Shown here one piece after another: positions 53,248-64,000 of a stretch of DNA of 64,000 nt. Origin of the DNA: Dehalococcoidia bacterium (lineage in GTDB: Bacteria; Chloroflexota; Dehalococcoidia; DSTF01; JACRBR01); assembly GCA_021731085.1 (NCBI GenBank), contig JAKFYB010000011.1, positions 1 to 64,000 on the forward strand, written 5' to 3'. The notes beneath the pieces are model-generated. The model was not told where the DNA came from. It searched no databases and saw nothing but the letters and a program-made list of their open reading frames with translations. How positions within the stretch are numbered: the stretch's first letter is position 1; every line of letters begins with the position of its first letter. The position numbers and the translations under genes are program-made.

Positions 53248-54867
53248 ATGACCCCAGACAACGGTAAGCAGCCTGTCGAGCGCGAAATCCCGTTCGAGAC
53301 GTCATCCGGTAAGCCCGTCGAGCGCGTGTATAGCCCGGAGAACGTCGACGGCTTCGACTATATGGAGAAGCTTGGCTTCCCGGGCGAATTCCCATATACG
53401 CGCGGCGTGCAGCCGACGATGTACCGCGGCCGCTTCTGGACGATGCGTCAGTACGCCGGCTTCTCAGACGCCGAAGAGTCGAACCGCCGTTACAAATATT
53501 TGCTGTCGCAGGGGCAGACTGGCCTTAGCGTCGCCTTCGACCTGCCGACGCAGATCGGCTACGACCCCGACCACCAGATGGCTGAGGGCGAAGTCGGCAA
53601 GGTCGGTGTCTCGATCTGTTCGATCGATGACATGGAGACGCTGTTCCGCGACATCCCGCTCGAGACCGTCACGACGTCGATGACGATCAACGCGACCGCC
53701 GCGGTGCTGCTCTCGCTCTACATCGCCGTCGCGAAGAAGCAGGGTGCTGATCTATCGAAGGTTGGTGGCACGACGCAAAACGACATCCTCAAGGAGTACA
53801 TCGCCCGCGGCACGTACATCTTCCCGCCGCGCCCGTCGATGCGCCTGATCACCGACATCTTCGCCTACTGCAGCGAGAATCTGCCGACGTGGAACACGAT
53901 CAGCATCAGTGGCTACCACATGCGGGAGGCAGGCTGCACGGCAGCGCAAGAGGTCGGCTTCACGATCTCTGACGCGATCGCATACACGCAGGCGGCGCTC
54001 GACCGCGGCCTCAAGATCGATGACTTCGCGCCGCGGCTCGCGTTCTTCTTCGCCTGTCACGGCAACTTCCTCGAGGAAATCGCGAAGTTCCGCGCGGCGC
54101 GGCGACTCTGGGCGCGCGTCGTGAAAGAGCGGTTCGGCGCGAAGGACCCGCGCAGCATGATGCTCCGCTTCCACACGCAAACCGGTGGTGCGACGTTGAC
54201 CGCACAGCAGCCGCTGAACAACCTCGTGCGAACGGCGCTGCAGGGCATGTCGGCCGTACTCGGCGGCACGCAATCGTTGCACACAAACTCGTACGACGAG
54301 GCGCTTTCGCTGCCGTCACAACATGCAGCTGAGCTGGCCCTTCGCACCCAACAGATCCTGGCGTACGAGACGGGCGTCGGAGACACGATCGACCCCGTTG
54401 CCGGATCGTGGTACGTCGAACATCTCACCGACGAAGTCGAACGGGATGCCGAGGACTACATTCGCCGCATCGATGAGATGGGCGGCGCCCTCGCTGGCGT
54501 CGAACGTGGCTTCCAGGCTGCCGAGATCCACGAGAACGCGTTCCGCATCCAGCGCGACATCGAGGCGAAGCGCAAGATCGTCGTGGGCGTGAACGACTTT
54601 GTTGACGATGAACTCCCGCCCGTTGGCCTTCACGAGCACGACCACACCGTCGGCCCACGCCGCATCGCGCAGGTGAAGCGCCTCCGTGCGGAACGTGACG
54701 CTGGCCGTGCCGAAGCGGCGATGAAGCGTCTCGAAGACGGCGCGCGTGGCGACGACAACATGATCCCGTTGATGGTCGAGGCAGTCGAGCAGTACGTGAC
54801 GCTGGGGGAGATCTGCGAGCGCCTCCGCGCAGTCTGGGGCGAACAGCGCGAGTCGATGGCGCTTTAG
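53248..54867 (+). CDS. acyl-CoA mutase large subunit (methylmalonyl-CoA mutase family)
   Basis: The 539-residue protein starts at ATG 53248 and comprises the catalytic barrel only; the B12-binding domain is missing, so a separate small subunit is needed. Conserved parts include [43 protein letters not shown] and [14 protein letters not shown]. The position of Tyr89 in the classical enzyme (YATMY) is Gln here, so methylmalonyl-CoA may not be the substrate. Confidence 0.9.
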   Translation: MTPDNGKQPVEREIPFETSSGKPVERVYSPENVDGFDYMEKLGFPGEFPYTRGVQPTMYRGRFWTMRQYAGFSDAEESNRRYKYLLSQGQTGLSVAFDLPTQIGYDPDHQMAEGEVGKVGVSICSIDDMETLFRDIPLETVTTSMTINATAAVLLSLYIAVAKKQGADLSKVGGTTQNDILKEYIARGTYIFPPRPSMRLITDIFAYCSENLPTWNTISISGYHMREAGCTAAQEVGFTISDAIAYTQAALDRGLKIDDFAPRLAFFFACHGNFLEEIAKFRAARRLWARVVKERFGAKDPRSMMLRFHTQTGGATLTAQQPLNNLVRTALQGMSAVLGGTQSLHTNSYDEALSLPSQHAAELALRTQQILAYETGVGDTIDPVAGSWYVEHLTDEVERDAEDYIRRIDEMGGALAGVERGFQAAEIHENAFRIQRDIEAKRKIVVGVNDFVDDELPPVGLHEHDHTVGPRRIAQVKRLRAERDAGRAEAAMKRLEDGARGDDNMIPLMVEAVEQYVTLGEICERLRAVWGEQRESMAL

Positions 54868-54901
54868 CCGCATAGGTCGTGGGTGTTACGCTTGCGGCGC
54901 G

Positions 54902-56299
54902 ATGCCATTCTTCCACTACCGAACACCTGACGAACTCCTCGACGACATCGCCGAACACGGCGTCGATCTCACGTTGTCCGACGACATGGCGCCGCTGGCG
55001 AACCAAATGCGCATCGGCGCCTTGACCGCCGCCAACCGGCTCGCCGTGCACCCGATGGAGGGTTGCGACGGCAATCTCGATGGCACACCGGGTGATCTCA
55101 CCTTCCGCCGATGGCGCCGCTTCGGCGAAGGCGGCGCTGCCGTCCTCTGGGGCGAGGCGATGGCCATCGTCCCCGAAGCGCGCGCAAACCCACGCCAGCT
55201 CGTCATCAGACCTTCAACCGCACCCGAGCTGAAACGCCTGCTCGATGAGACGCGCTCCGCCCGACGCGAACGCTTCGGCTCGACCGATGGATTTCTCGTC
55301 GGCGCGCAACTCACACACTCGGGACGCTGGTCGAACGCGGGCCCGATCATCGTCCAGCACGGCGCCGCTATTGATGCGGTGAAGCATTGCGAGGATCTGC
55401 CGCCCCTGATGGACGCCGAACTAGAGGCGCTTGAAGAGCGCTTTGTCGAAGCGGCGGCACTAGCTCGCGACATCGGGTTCGACTTTATCGATATCAAGCA
55501 GTGCCACACGTATCTGCTGAACGAACTGCTCGGTGCTCGCACACGTGGTGGCGCGTACGGCGGTGATTTCGAACACCGAACCCGCTTCGTCCGCAAGGTC
55601 TTCGCGCGCATCCGCGATCGTCTCGGCGACTCGATCGCACTCGCGACGCGCATGAACATGTTCGACTCACTGCCGTATGTAAAGAGCGTCGATGGAACGG
55701 GCACGGCCGCGTCGCACGAGACGCCGTACGAGCACGGGTGGGGCACAGCTGTCGATGACCCAACGCAACCTGATCTCGCCGAACCCATCAGGCTCATCGG
55801 CGAACTACAGACGCTTGGCCTATCGCTGCTCAACGTGTCGATGGGAAGCCCGTACTACAACCCGCACATCGGCAGGCCTTTCGAGCGCGCGCCCGTTGAC
55901 GGCTACACGCCGCCTGAGCACCCGCTCGTCGGCGTCGAACGCCACTTTCGGCTGACAAGCGACATACAGCGCGCGCATCCCGACTTGCCCGTCATCGGCA
56001 CCGGGTATTCGTGGCTGCGGCACTACGCGCTGCATGCAGGAGCGGCCAACATCGCGAGCGGAGGCGTGTCGATGGTAGGCCTCGGCCGGGGCGCTCTTGC
56101 GTATCCGGACTTTGCGGTCGACGCGCTCGAAGGCGCGGGCATGGTGCGCGACAAAGCCTGCATCGGCGTCAGCTACTGCACGGCCTTGATGCGCGCAAAG
56201 CACAACGATCTGGGCCAGTACCCAACGGGCTGCGTGCCGCGCGATCCGATCTATGTGCCGGAGCTGCGAGCTGCACGTGTCAGCGAGCGCTGGACATAA
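54902..56299 (+). CDS. NADH:flavin oxidoreductase (OYE family)
   Basis: The 465-residue TIM-barrel protein has FMN-binding parts NRLAVHPMEGCDGN, AQLTHSGRWS, FIDIKQCHTYLLNELL and GLGRGALAYPDFA. It reduces C=C or similar bonds of unsaturated compounds. It follows the mutase by 34 bases and may share its transcript. No [4Fe-4S] Cys cluster or second domain is present. Confidence 0.9.
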   Translation: MPFFHYRTPDELLDDIAEHGVDLTLSDDMAPLANQMRIGALTAANRLAVHPMEGCDGNLDGTPGDLTFRRWRRFGEGGAAVLWGEAMAIVPEARANPRQLVIRPSTAPELKRLLDETRSARRERFGSTDGFLVGAQLTHSGRWSNAGPIIVQHGAAIDAVKHCEDLPPLMDAELEALEERFVEAAALARDIGFDFIDIKQCHTYLLNELLGARTRGGAYGGDFEHRTRFVRKVFARIRDRLGDSIALATRMNMFDSLPYVKSVDGTGTAASHETPYEHGWGTAVDDPTQPDLAEPIRLIGELQTLGLSLLNVSMGSPYYNPHIGRPFERAPVDGYTPPEHPLVGVERHFRLTSDIQRAHPDLPVIGTGYSWLRHYALHAGAANIASGGVSMVGLGRGALAYPDFAVDALEGAGMVRDKACIGVSYCTALMRAKHNDLGQYPTGCVPRDPIYVPELRAARVSERWT

Positions 56300-56314
56300 C
56301 GCTGCTTACGTTCA

Positions 56315-56343
56315 TTGACAGCGTGGATCTGTGCATCTAGCCT
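56315..56343 (+). promoter_or_regulatory. candidate aquaporin promoter
   Basis: A perfect -35 TTGACA (56315-56320) with a 17-nt spacer to TAGCCT (weak -10). It lies 64 bases before the aqpZ start. Confidence 0.45.
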
Positions 56344-56364
56344 TGTGCCTGTTGGGGGAAGTGA

Positions 56365-56387
56365 ACTCGCAATTGGAAGATGCGAGT
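56365..56387 (+). promoter_or_regulatory. leader hairpin before aqpZ ribosome site
   Basis: ACTCGCA and TGCGAGT flank a 9-nt loop, ending eight bases before the AGGAGG ribosome site. It could gate translation. Confidence 0.4.
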
Positions 56388-56406
56388 CGAATACAGGAGG
56401 GAACCT

Positions 56407-57114
56407 ATGGCCCAGATGCAGCGGAATCTTGGCGCTGAAGCGATCGGCACGTTCGTGCTGGTGCTCGGCGGTTGCGGAAGTGCGGTCCTCGCGGCGGGCT
56501 TTGAGCCTGGAGGCATCGGGCTTCTGGGTGTGTCGCTCGCGTTTGGACTCACGGTGCTCACGATGGCCTTCGCCGTCGGCCACATCTCCGGCGGCCACTT
56601 CAATCCAGCCATAACTCTCGGCCTCATCGCCGGCGGGAGATTTCCCGCGAAGGATGCCGCGTTCTACATCGTCGCTCAGGTCGTAGGAGCAATCGCCGCA
56701 GCAGGCGTGCTGTACGTGATCGCGAGTGGTGCGGACGGATTCGATGTGAATGCCGGATTCGCAGCAAACGGGTACGACGATCACTCACCCGGCGGGTATT
56801 CGCTCGCCGCGGCCGCCGTCTCGGAGGTGGTGCTCACGGCCGTGTTCCTCGTCGTAATTATGGGATCGACCAGCAAGCGCGCGCCGGCGGGTTTCGCGCC
56901 GATAGCCATTGGCCTCGTGTTAACCCTCATCCACCTCGTCAGCATTCCAGTTACGAACACGTCTGTGAACCCCGCCCGATCCACCGGCCCTGCGCTGTTT
57001 GTGGGCGACTGGGCATTGGAGCAGCTCTGGCTGTTCTGGGTGGCGCCGATCGCAGGTGCGATTATCGGGGGCACCATTTACCGATTCATTCTCGAGGATC
57101 CTGAAGACGCCTGA
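56407..57114 (+). CDS. aquaporin (AqpZ/MIP family)
   Basis: The 235-residue protein starts at ATG 56407 after AGGAGG. It has six TM helices and the two NPA boxes ([10 protein letters not shown] and [10 protein letters not shown]). The Arg after the second NPA and the His in the HLVSIP helix fit a water-selective pore. A shared terminator separates it from katG. Confidence 0.93.
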   Translation: MAQMQRNLGAEAIGTFVLVLGGCGSAVLAAGFEPGGIGLLGVSLAFGLTVLTMAFAVGHISGGHFNPAITLGLIAGGRFPAKDAAFYIVAQVVGAIAAAGVLYVIASGADGFDVNAGFAANGYDDHSPGGYSLAAAAVSEVVLTAVFLVVIMGSTSKRAPAGFAPIAIGLVLTLIHLVSIPVTNTSVNPARSTGPALFVGDWALEQLWLFWVAPIAGAIIGGTIYRFILEDPEDA

Positions 57115-57142
57115 TCGCCTACCGATGAATGGGAAACAACAA

Positions 57143-57169
57143 AGGGCCGATGCATCACGCATCGGCCCT
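57143..57169. terminator. bidirectional terminator between aqpZ and katG
   Basis: AGGGCCGATGC and GCATCGGCCCT form a perfect 11-bp stem with a 5-nt loop. On the minus strand the stem is followed by TTTGTTGTTT, so it ends katG; it may also stop aqpZ transcripts. Confidence 0.8.
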
Positions 57170-57199
57170 GTCACTTCTCGTCTAGTCTCGCCGGTCGCC

Positions 57200-59484
<2,285 letters not shown>

Positions 59485-59607
59485 TGCGCCAGGTTCGTTC
59501 GGATCGATCGGTCGGTTCGGCAAGTTGAAGCCCTGCCAGCATTTGATGGTAAGGTCTGCTTTGAAGGCGGTCAATCTGCCTTGCTGAGCTTCGATGGCGG
59601 GGCGGCG

Positions 59608-59613
59608 TATAAT
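59608..59613 (+). promoter_or_regulatory. TATAAT box; leaderless crcB transcript
   Basis: A perfect TATAAT ends six bases before the crcB ATG. Transcription would start at or next to the A of ATG, so the message is predicted to be leaderless. No well-placed -35 box is seen. Confidence 0.55.
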
Positions 59614-59619
59614 CGCGGC

Positions 59620-59991
59620 ATGACCGTGCTCTACCTCATTCTCGGCGGTGCGAGCGGAACGTTGTGCAGGCACTACATGGGTATGTGGGTGGCAAACGCA
59701 ACTGGCTCCCGGCCAGGTGGCACGTTCGTCGTGAACGTCGTCGGCTCGTTCGCAATCGGGTTATTTCTCGTCCTCGCCACCGAGCGGTTCTCGTGGCCGG
59801 CGGCGACGGTTACACTCGTGTCCGTCGGCTTCCTCGGCGGGTTTACGACATTCTCCGCATTCTCGTGGCAGGCGGTTCAACAACTGGAAGCAGGCGACTA
59901 TACGTCGGCGTTTTGGTACGTGGGTGGCAGCGTTGTTTGTGGCATTCTCGCCGCCTGGGCAGGGGCTTCGGCTGCAAGGCTGGGGACGTAG
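59620..59991 (+). CDS. crcB: fluoride ion channel CrcB/FluC
   Basis: The 123-residue protein has four TM helices, the FVVNVVGSFAIGLF Asn region and the GGFTTFSAFSWQ Phe-box. It forms a dimeric fluoride channel that lets toxic fluoride leave the cell. No fluoride riboswitch is visible upstream. Confidence 0.92.
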   Translation: MTVLYLILGGASGTLCRHYMGMWVANATGSRPGGTFVVNVVGSFAIGLFLVLATERFSWPAATVTLVSVGFLGGFTTFSAFSWQAVQQLEAGDYTSAFWYVGGSVVCGILAAWAGASAARLGT

Positions 59992-60003
59992 AAGGAGGTT
60001 CTA

Positions 60004-60375
60004 ATGGCAGACTCGATCCACGTCGTGCGTGACTTTTGCGGTGCGTGGGAGCGGCTCGATAGGGTGGCCATCCTCGACTCGTTCACCGACGACGCCGTCT
60101 ATCACAACATGCCGATGCAGCCGGCCGTCGGCAAGCCCGCAATCGGTGTCCTGCTCGACATGATCCTCGGGCAGGCAGCGGACGGCGTCGTCTTCGACAT
60201 CAAGCACATCGTCGCGGACGGCGATGTCGTCCTAACCGAGCGCGTCGACACGTTTACGACGGGTGACAAGAAGATTGCGCTTGATGTGATGGGCGTCTTC
60301 GAACTGCGTGACGGCAAGATCGCCGCATGGCGCGACTACTTCGACATGGCGCAGTGGACGAAGCAGGCAGGCTAA
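60004..60375 (+). CDS. SnoaL/limonene-epoxide-hydrolase-like protein
   Basis: ATG 60004 follows the strong AGAAGGAGG. The 123-residue protein has FCGAWERLDRVAILDSFTDDAVYHN, GDVVLTERVDTF and GKIAAWRDYFDM, matching the LEH/SnoaL cone fold. The Arg-Asp pair fits an epoxide-hydrolase-type site, but the substrate is unknown. Confidence 0.82.
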   Translation: MADSIHVVRDFCGAWERLDRVAILDSFTDDAVYHNMPMQPAVGKPAIGVLLDMILGQAADGVVFDIKHIVADGDVVLTERVDTFTTGDKKIALDVMGVFELRDGKIAAWRDYFDMAQWTKQAG

Positions 60376-60386
60376 GGCAAGACACG

Positions 60387-61661
60387 CTAGGCGAGCGCGT
60401 CCGCCACATCTGCGATGGCAATCCGGCGCTCACCGTGATCCGATAAGTTCCGCAGCGTTACTTCGCCAGCAGCTAACTCGTCTTTGCCGAGGATCGCGAC
60501 ATACCGCGCGCCGCGCGAGTCCGCGTGCTTCATCTGGGATTTCAGGCTGCGGCCACCTGGCCCGACCATCGCCGCCTTGCCCGACGCGCGGGCCGCCGCG
60601 GCGATGCGCAGAGCGACCGCCCCCGCGCCCTCTGTGAGATGCGCGATGTATAGCGCGAGCGGCTCGTCGTCTGGAATCGTCACGTCCGCGCGCTTGAGAT
60701 TGATAATCAGCCGCTCGAACCCTGACCCGAAGCCGATGCCGGGCGTACGTGGGCCGCCGAGCAGTTCCGCTAGTCCGTCGTATCGGCCACCGCTGAGCAG
60801 ACTGCTCTGTGCCCCCTCGACCGCTGGGTGACATTCCCACACGGTGCGCGTGTAGTAGTCCAACCCGCGCACGACGCCGGGATCGACCACGTAGGCGATG
60901 CTTGCCGCGCCGAGATAGCCGAGAAGCGCCTCGAAGTGCTGCCGGCAATCATCGCAGAGGTGGTCGATCAGTTTTGGTGCGTCCGCAATCAGCGGCTGGC
61001 ATCGTTGTTCCTTGCAGTCGAGCAGGCGCATCGGGTTGGTCTCGAACCGCTGTCGGCAGTCAGCGCACACGTCATCGAGGCGGGGCCGATAGTAGGCTCG
61101 CAACGCTTCGATGTAGGCGGGCCGGCAGACGCTATCGCCGATAGTGTTGACCTTTAGCGTGTAGTCCCTCAGCCCCAGCTCCGAGAAGAACGCCGTCACG
61201 AGCTGGATCACTTCCGCATCGACGAGCGGGTGCGGGTCGCCGATTGCCTCGATGCCGAATTGCGTGTGCTGCCGGTATCGACCCGCCTGTGGCCGGTCGT
61301 AGCGAAAGTTCGGCGCGACATAAAACAGTCGCACCGGCTGTTGCAGGCTCGCCATGCCGTGTTGGAGATATGCCCGCACGACGCCCGCCGTCCCTTCGGG
61401 CCGCAGCGCGAGCACGTTCTCACCGCGGTCCTCGAAGACGTACATCTCCTTGTCGAGGACGTCGGTGCCTTCGCCGGCCGTGCGCAGGTAGACGCCGGCA
61501 TCCTCGAAGATGGGTGTGTCGATGCGCTTGTATCCGAACAGGCCGCAGACGCGCTCCGCGGTGTCGCGAACATAGCGCCAGTAGGGAGCTTCGTCGGGCA
61601 GGATGTCGGCCGTGCCTCGGGGCGCGGCGAGCTTCTGGGAGCGGGTAGGGGAATCAGCCAT
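60387..61661 (-). CDS. hisS: histidyl-tRNA synthetase
   Basis: The 424-residue protein starts at ATG 61661. It has class II motif 2 (RLFYVAPNFRYDRPQAGRYRQHTQFG), the His-specific GLDYYTRTVWE, motif 3 GIGFGSGFERL and the C-terminal anticodon domain. It charges tRNA-His. It is divergent from relA. Confidence 0.96.
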   Translation of the reverse strand: MADSPTRSQKLAAPRGTADILPDEAPYWRYVRDTAERVCGLFGYKRIDTPIFEDAGVYLRTAGEGTDVLDKEMYVFEDRGENVLALRPEGTAGVVRAYLQHGMASLQQPVRLFYVAPNFRYDRPQAGRYRQHTQFGIEAIGDPHPLVDAEVIQLVTAFFSELGLRDYTLKVNTIGDSVCRPAYIEALRAYYRPRLDDVCADCRQRFETNPMRLLDCKEQRCQPLIADAPKLIDHLCDDCRQHFEALLGYLGAASIAYVVDPGVVRGLDYYTRTVWECHPAVEGAQSSLLSGGRYDGLAELLGGPRTPGIGFGSGFERLIINLKRADVTIPDDEPLALYIAHLTEGAGAVALRIAAAARASGKAAMVGPGGRSLKSQMKHADSRGARYVAILGKDELAAGEVTLRNLSDHGERRIAIADVADALA

Positions 61662-61832
61662 GACTGCCAGAATAGCGAACGACGCGCGTACGCATGCGGC
61701 TGCACCCGTAAGGGAACCGCCGAAGGATGGCACGACCGTCCGTTCGAGCGGCGTTCCTCCGTCGGCGCTTCGCCGGCGGCGCCTTCGCCGCATTGTCCTC
61801 CGTCCTTGCCAGAGCCGATACGCTTAGTGCGT

Positions 61833-64000
61833 ATGGCAGCAGGCGCAGCGAAGCCCACGACCACTCCGGCACCCGACGCCGCACCAAGCGTCCAGCCGCT
61901 GCTCGACCTCTGTGCGAAATACCTCCCCGCAGAGGGCATGTCACTCGTCTCCCGCTCGTATGACTTCGCGGCGCACGCCCACCGCGACCAGAAGCGCCTG
62001 ACGGGCGAGCCGTACATCATCCATCCGCTCGATGCGGCCATGACGGTGGCTGGCCTGCAGATGGACCCCGCAACGATCGCCGCGGCCCTGCTGCACGATG
62101 TCCAGGAGGACTGCGGCGTTCCGAACGAGGAACTCGCCAAGCTGTTCGGCCCTGAAGTCGCAAAGCTCGTCGACGGCGCGACCAAGCTCGACAAGATCCC
62201 CTGGCGCGCCCCCGACGAACGCCCAGGTGACCAGCTCATCCAGGCGGAGAGCCTGCGCAAGATGTTTATGGCCATGGCCGAAGACATCCGCGTTGTGATC
62301 ATCAAGCTTGCGGACCGCCTCCACAACATGCGCACGCTCGACGCAAAGACGCCCGAGAAGCGCGTCCGCACCGCGCAAGAGACGATGGAGATCTATGCGC
62401 CGCTCGCGAACCGCCTCGGCATCTGGCAGATCAAATGGGAGCTCGAAGACCTCGCCTTCCGCTACATCGAGCCAGAGAAATACAAGCAGATCGCCAAGCT
62501 GCTCCAGACGAAGCGGACGGCGCGCGAACGCTACGTCTCGCAGGTCGAGCGCATCCTCCGTGAAGAGCTGTCGCGCTCCGGGATCGAAGCCGACGTGCAG
62601 GGGCGCGCCAAGCACATCTACTCGATCGCCCAGAAGGCAGAGAAGTACGCGGCCGAGCACAAAGGCTTCGAGCAGATCTACGACCTGCTCGCCCTACGCG
62701 TCATCGTGAACACCGTCGGCGACTGCTACAACGCGCTTGGTGTCGTGCACGGACTCTGGCACCCGATCCCCGGACAGTTCGACGACTACATCGCGAGCCC
62801 GAAGGAAAGCCTCTACCAGTCCCTTCACACGACGGTCATGTCTGTCGGCGCACGTCCCCTGGAAGTGCAGATCCGCACGCACGACATGCACCAACTCGCC
62901 GAGTACGGCGTCGCCGCGCACTGGCAGTACAAAGAGGGCGGGCCGAACAAGGACCAGGAATACTTGCAGCGCATGTCGTGGTTACGCCAGCTGCTTGAAT
63001 GGCAGCGCGACATGTCGCACGCCGAGGAGTTCGTCGAGTCCGTCAAGACCGATCTCTTCCGCGACCAGGTCTTCGTTTACACACCGAAAGGTGAGATCAA
63101 GGAGATGCCCGCCGGTGCCACCCCGATCGACTTCGCCTATCGCGTCCACACCGAACTCGGCCACCGCACCATCGGCGCGAAGGCGAACGGTCGCCTCGTC
63201 CCGCTGAACTACCAGCTCCAGAACGGCGACGTGCTCGAGATCCTCGCGTCAAAGGCGTCACGCGGCCCGACGCGCGACTGGCTCAACATGAACCTCGGCT
63301 ACGTGAAGACGGGCCACACGCGCGAGAAGATACGGCAGTGGTTCAAGAAGCAGGAGCGCGCCGAGAACATCGAGCGCGGCCGCGAGATCATCGACAAGGA
63401 GCTGCGCCGACTCAACCTGTCGTTGTCCGAGCACGGCGACGAGATCCTGCGCATCTTCAAGTACGAAGCGCTCGACGACTTTCTCGCGGCCGTCGGTTAC
63501 GGCGGCGTGAGCACAGCCCACTTCGCGACGCGTCTCGCGCCCATCATCCACAAGGACGACGAGCCTGCACTTCCCGTCGTCGAAGGCCCCACTCCACGCG
63601 TACAGACGCAGAGTGTGCAGGTACTCGGCACAGGCGACCTGCTCACGCAAATCGCGCGCTGCTGCAACCCTGTTCCTGGCGACCGCATCATCGGTTACGT
63701 GACGCGCAGCCGGGGCGTAAGCGTCCATCGCCGCGACTGCTTCAACATCCTTCACGAGGACGACCGCGAGCGCCTTGTCGACGTGGAGTGGGGGCGTAGC
63801 GGCGCCGCCATGTACCCCGTCGCCGTGCACATCGAGGCGTGGGATCGCGTCGGTCTGTTGAAAGACGTATCGACGCTCGTCAGCGACGAGAAGGTCAACA
63901 TGGTCGGCGTCCGAACTGAACATGATGACGATCGCACCACCCACGTCTACCTGACGCTCGAAACAACGGGCGTCGAACAGCTGAGCAAAGTCATGGCGCG
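61833..64000 (+). CDS. relA: bifunctional (p)ppGpp synthetase/hydrolase RelA/SpoT, cut by window edge
   Basis: ATG 61833 opens a frame of 722 codons to the edge. The N-terminal hydrolase has the metal site LLHDVQEDC (HDxxED), so degradation should work. The synthetase has GRAKHIYSI and DYIASPKESLYQSLHT. TGS (FVYTPKGEIKEMPAGATPIDFAY), a zinc-finger-like CCNPVPGD segment and an ACT domain follow. It makes and destroys the stringent-response alarmone. The last residues lie right of the window. Confidence 0.95.
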   Translation, partial: MAAGAAKPTTTPAPDAAPSVQPLLDLCAKYLPAEGMSLVSRSYDFAAHAHRDQKRLTGEPYIIHPLDAAMTVAGLQMDPATIAAALLHDVQEDCGVPNEELAKLFGPEVAKLVDGATKLDKIPWRAPDERPGDQLIQAESLRKMFMAMAEDIRVVIIKLADRLHNMRTLDAKTPEKRVRTAQETMEIYAPLANRLGIWQIKWELEDLAFRYIEPEKYKQIAKLLQTKRTARERYVSQVERILREELSRSGIEADVQGRAKHIYSIAQKAEKYAAEHKGFEQIYDLLALRVIVNTVGDCYNALGVVHGLWHPIPGQFDDYIASPKESLYQSLHTTVMSVGARPLEVQIRTHDMHQLAEYGVAAHWQYKEGGPNKDQEYLQRMSWLRQLLEWQRDMSHAEEFVESVKTDLFRDQVFVYTPKGEIKEMPAGATPIDFAYRVHTELGHRTIGAKANGRLVPLNYQLQNGDVLEILASKASRGPTRDWLNMNLGYVKTGHTREKIRQWFKKQERAENIERGREIIDKELRRLNLSLSEHGDEILRIFKYEALDDFLAAVGYGGVSTAHFATRLAPIIHKDDEPALPVVEGPTPRVQTQSVQVLGTGDLLTQIARCCNPVPGDRIIGYVTRSRGVSVHRRDCFNILHEDDRERLVDVEWGRSGAAMYPVAVHIEAWDRVGLLKDVSTLVSDEKVNMVGVRTEHDDDRTTHVYLTLETTGVEQLSKVMA

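Overview
The window is high-GC bacterial chromosome, most likely from the phylum Chloroflexota (Dehalococcoidia-like). This is an inference from gene content and order, not from a marker search. Clues are a nusA-ylxR-infB-rbfA-truB translation cluster, a Pro/Thr-spaced L,D-transpeptidase, a DUF5679 zinc-ribbon microprotein, many extracellular dockerin-like proteins, LuxR-coupled alpha/beta hydrolases and split NHEJ-type ligase and polymerase genes.

Layout. 1-11 kb: a cut thermonuclease gene, two large secreted proteins (beta-propeller and parallel beta-helix) that end in nearly the same Ca2+-binding/dockerin-like module, an alpha/beta-hydrolase-LuxR regulator, and a two-component system divergent from a two-gene ABC exporter. 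11-23 kb: an accessory island. It holds a SF1 helicase-DUF2290 pair (candidate defence module), unknown proteins, a RAMA-domain protein with a histone-H1-like tail and zinc finger, a ParB-fused DNA methyltransferase, two tandem P27-type small terminases each preceded by the same ~42-nt non-coding motif, a two-TM microprotein and a PrimPol/D5-type primase-helicase. The island ends inside comM: only the C-terminal third of this Mg-chelatase-like competence gene remains, fused to island sequence at its conserved CPCG codons. No integrase, large terminase, portal or capsid gene is visible, so the island looks like a phage-satellite-type element or a decayed prophage.

23.6-28.4 kb: a + strand run with a DUF7064-like protein, a phosphotransferase, a DUF6285 protein, a lipoprotein, birA, a cupin and a membrane protein. 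28.4-36.9 kb: the minus-strand nusA-to-truB translation operon with three extra genes between rbfA and truB, then DUF5679 and an L,D-transpeptidase. 37-43 kb: a DrrAB-type ABC exporter, an SDR, and a DapA-like / Gfo-Idh-MocA / DUF6807 cluster. 43-48 kb: an AlkZ-like protein, lepA, a thiolase-like protein and tRNA-Glu.

48-64 kb: a Vms1/eRF1-like protein, ATP-dependent DNA ligase, P450, LigD-type polymerase, an acyl-CoA mutase large subunit, an OYE-family oxidoreductase, aquaporin, katG, a fluoride channel, an SnoaL-like protein, hisS and a bifunctional relA/spoT that runs off the right edge.

The island is the least explained part. Its two terminase/motif units, the stop-adjacent CACACGAT palindromes and the 155-bp symmetric intergenic region at 16.7 kb are structures that ordinary gene calls do not account for. 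Start sites were reset by hand where a ribosome binding site or overlap favoured a different start from the longest frame.
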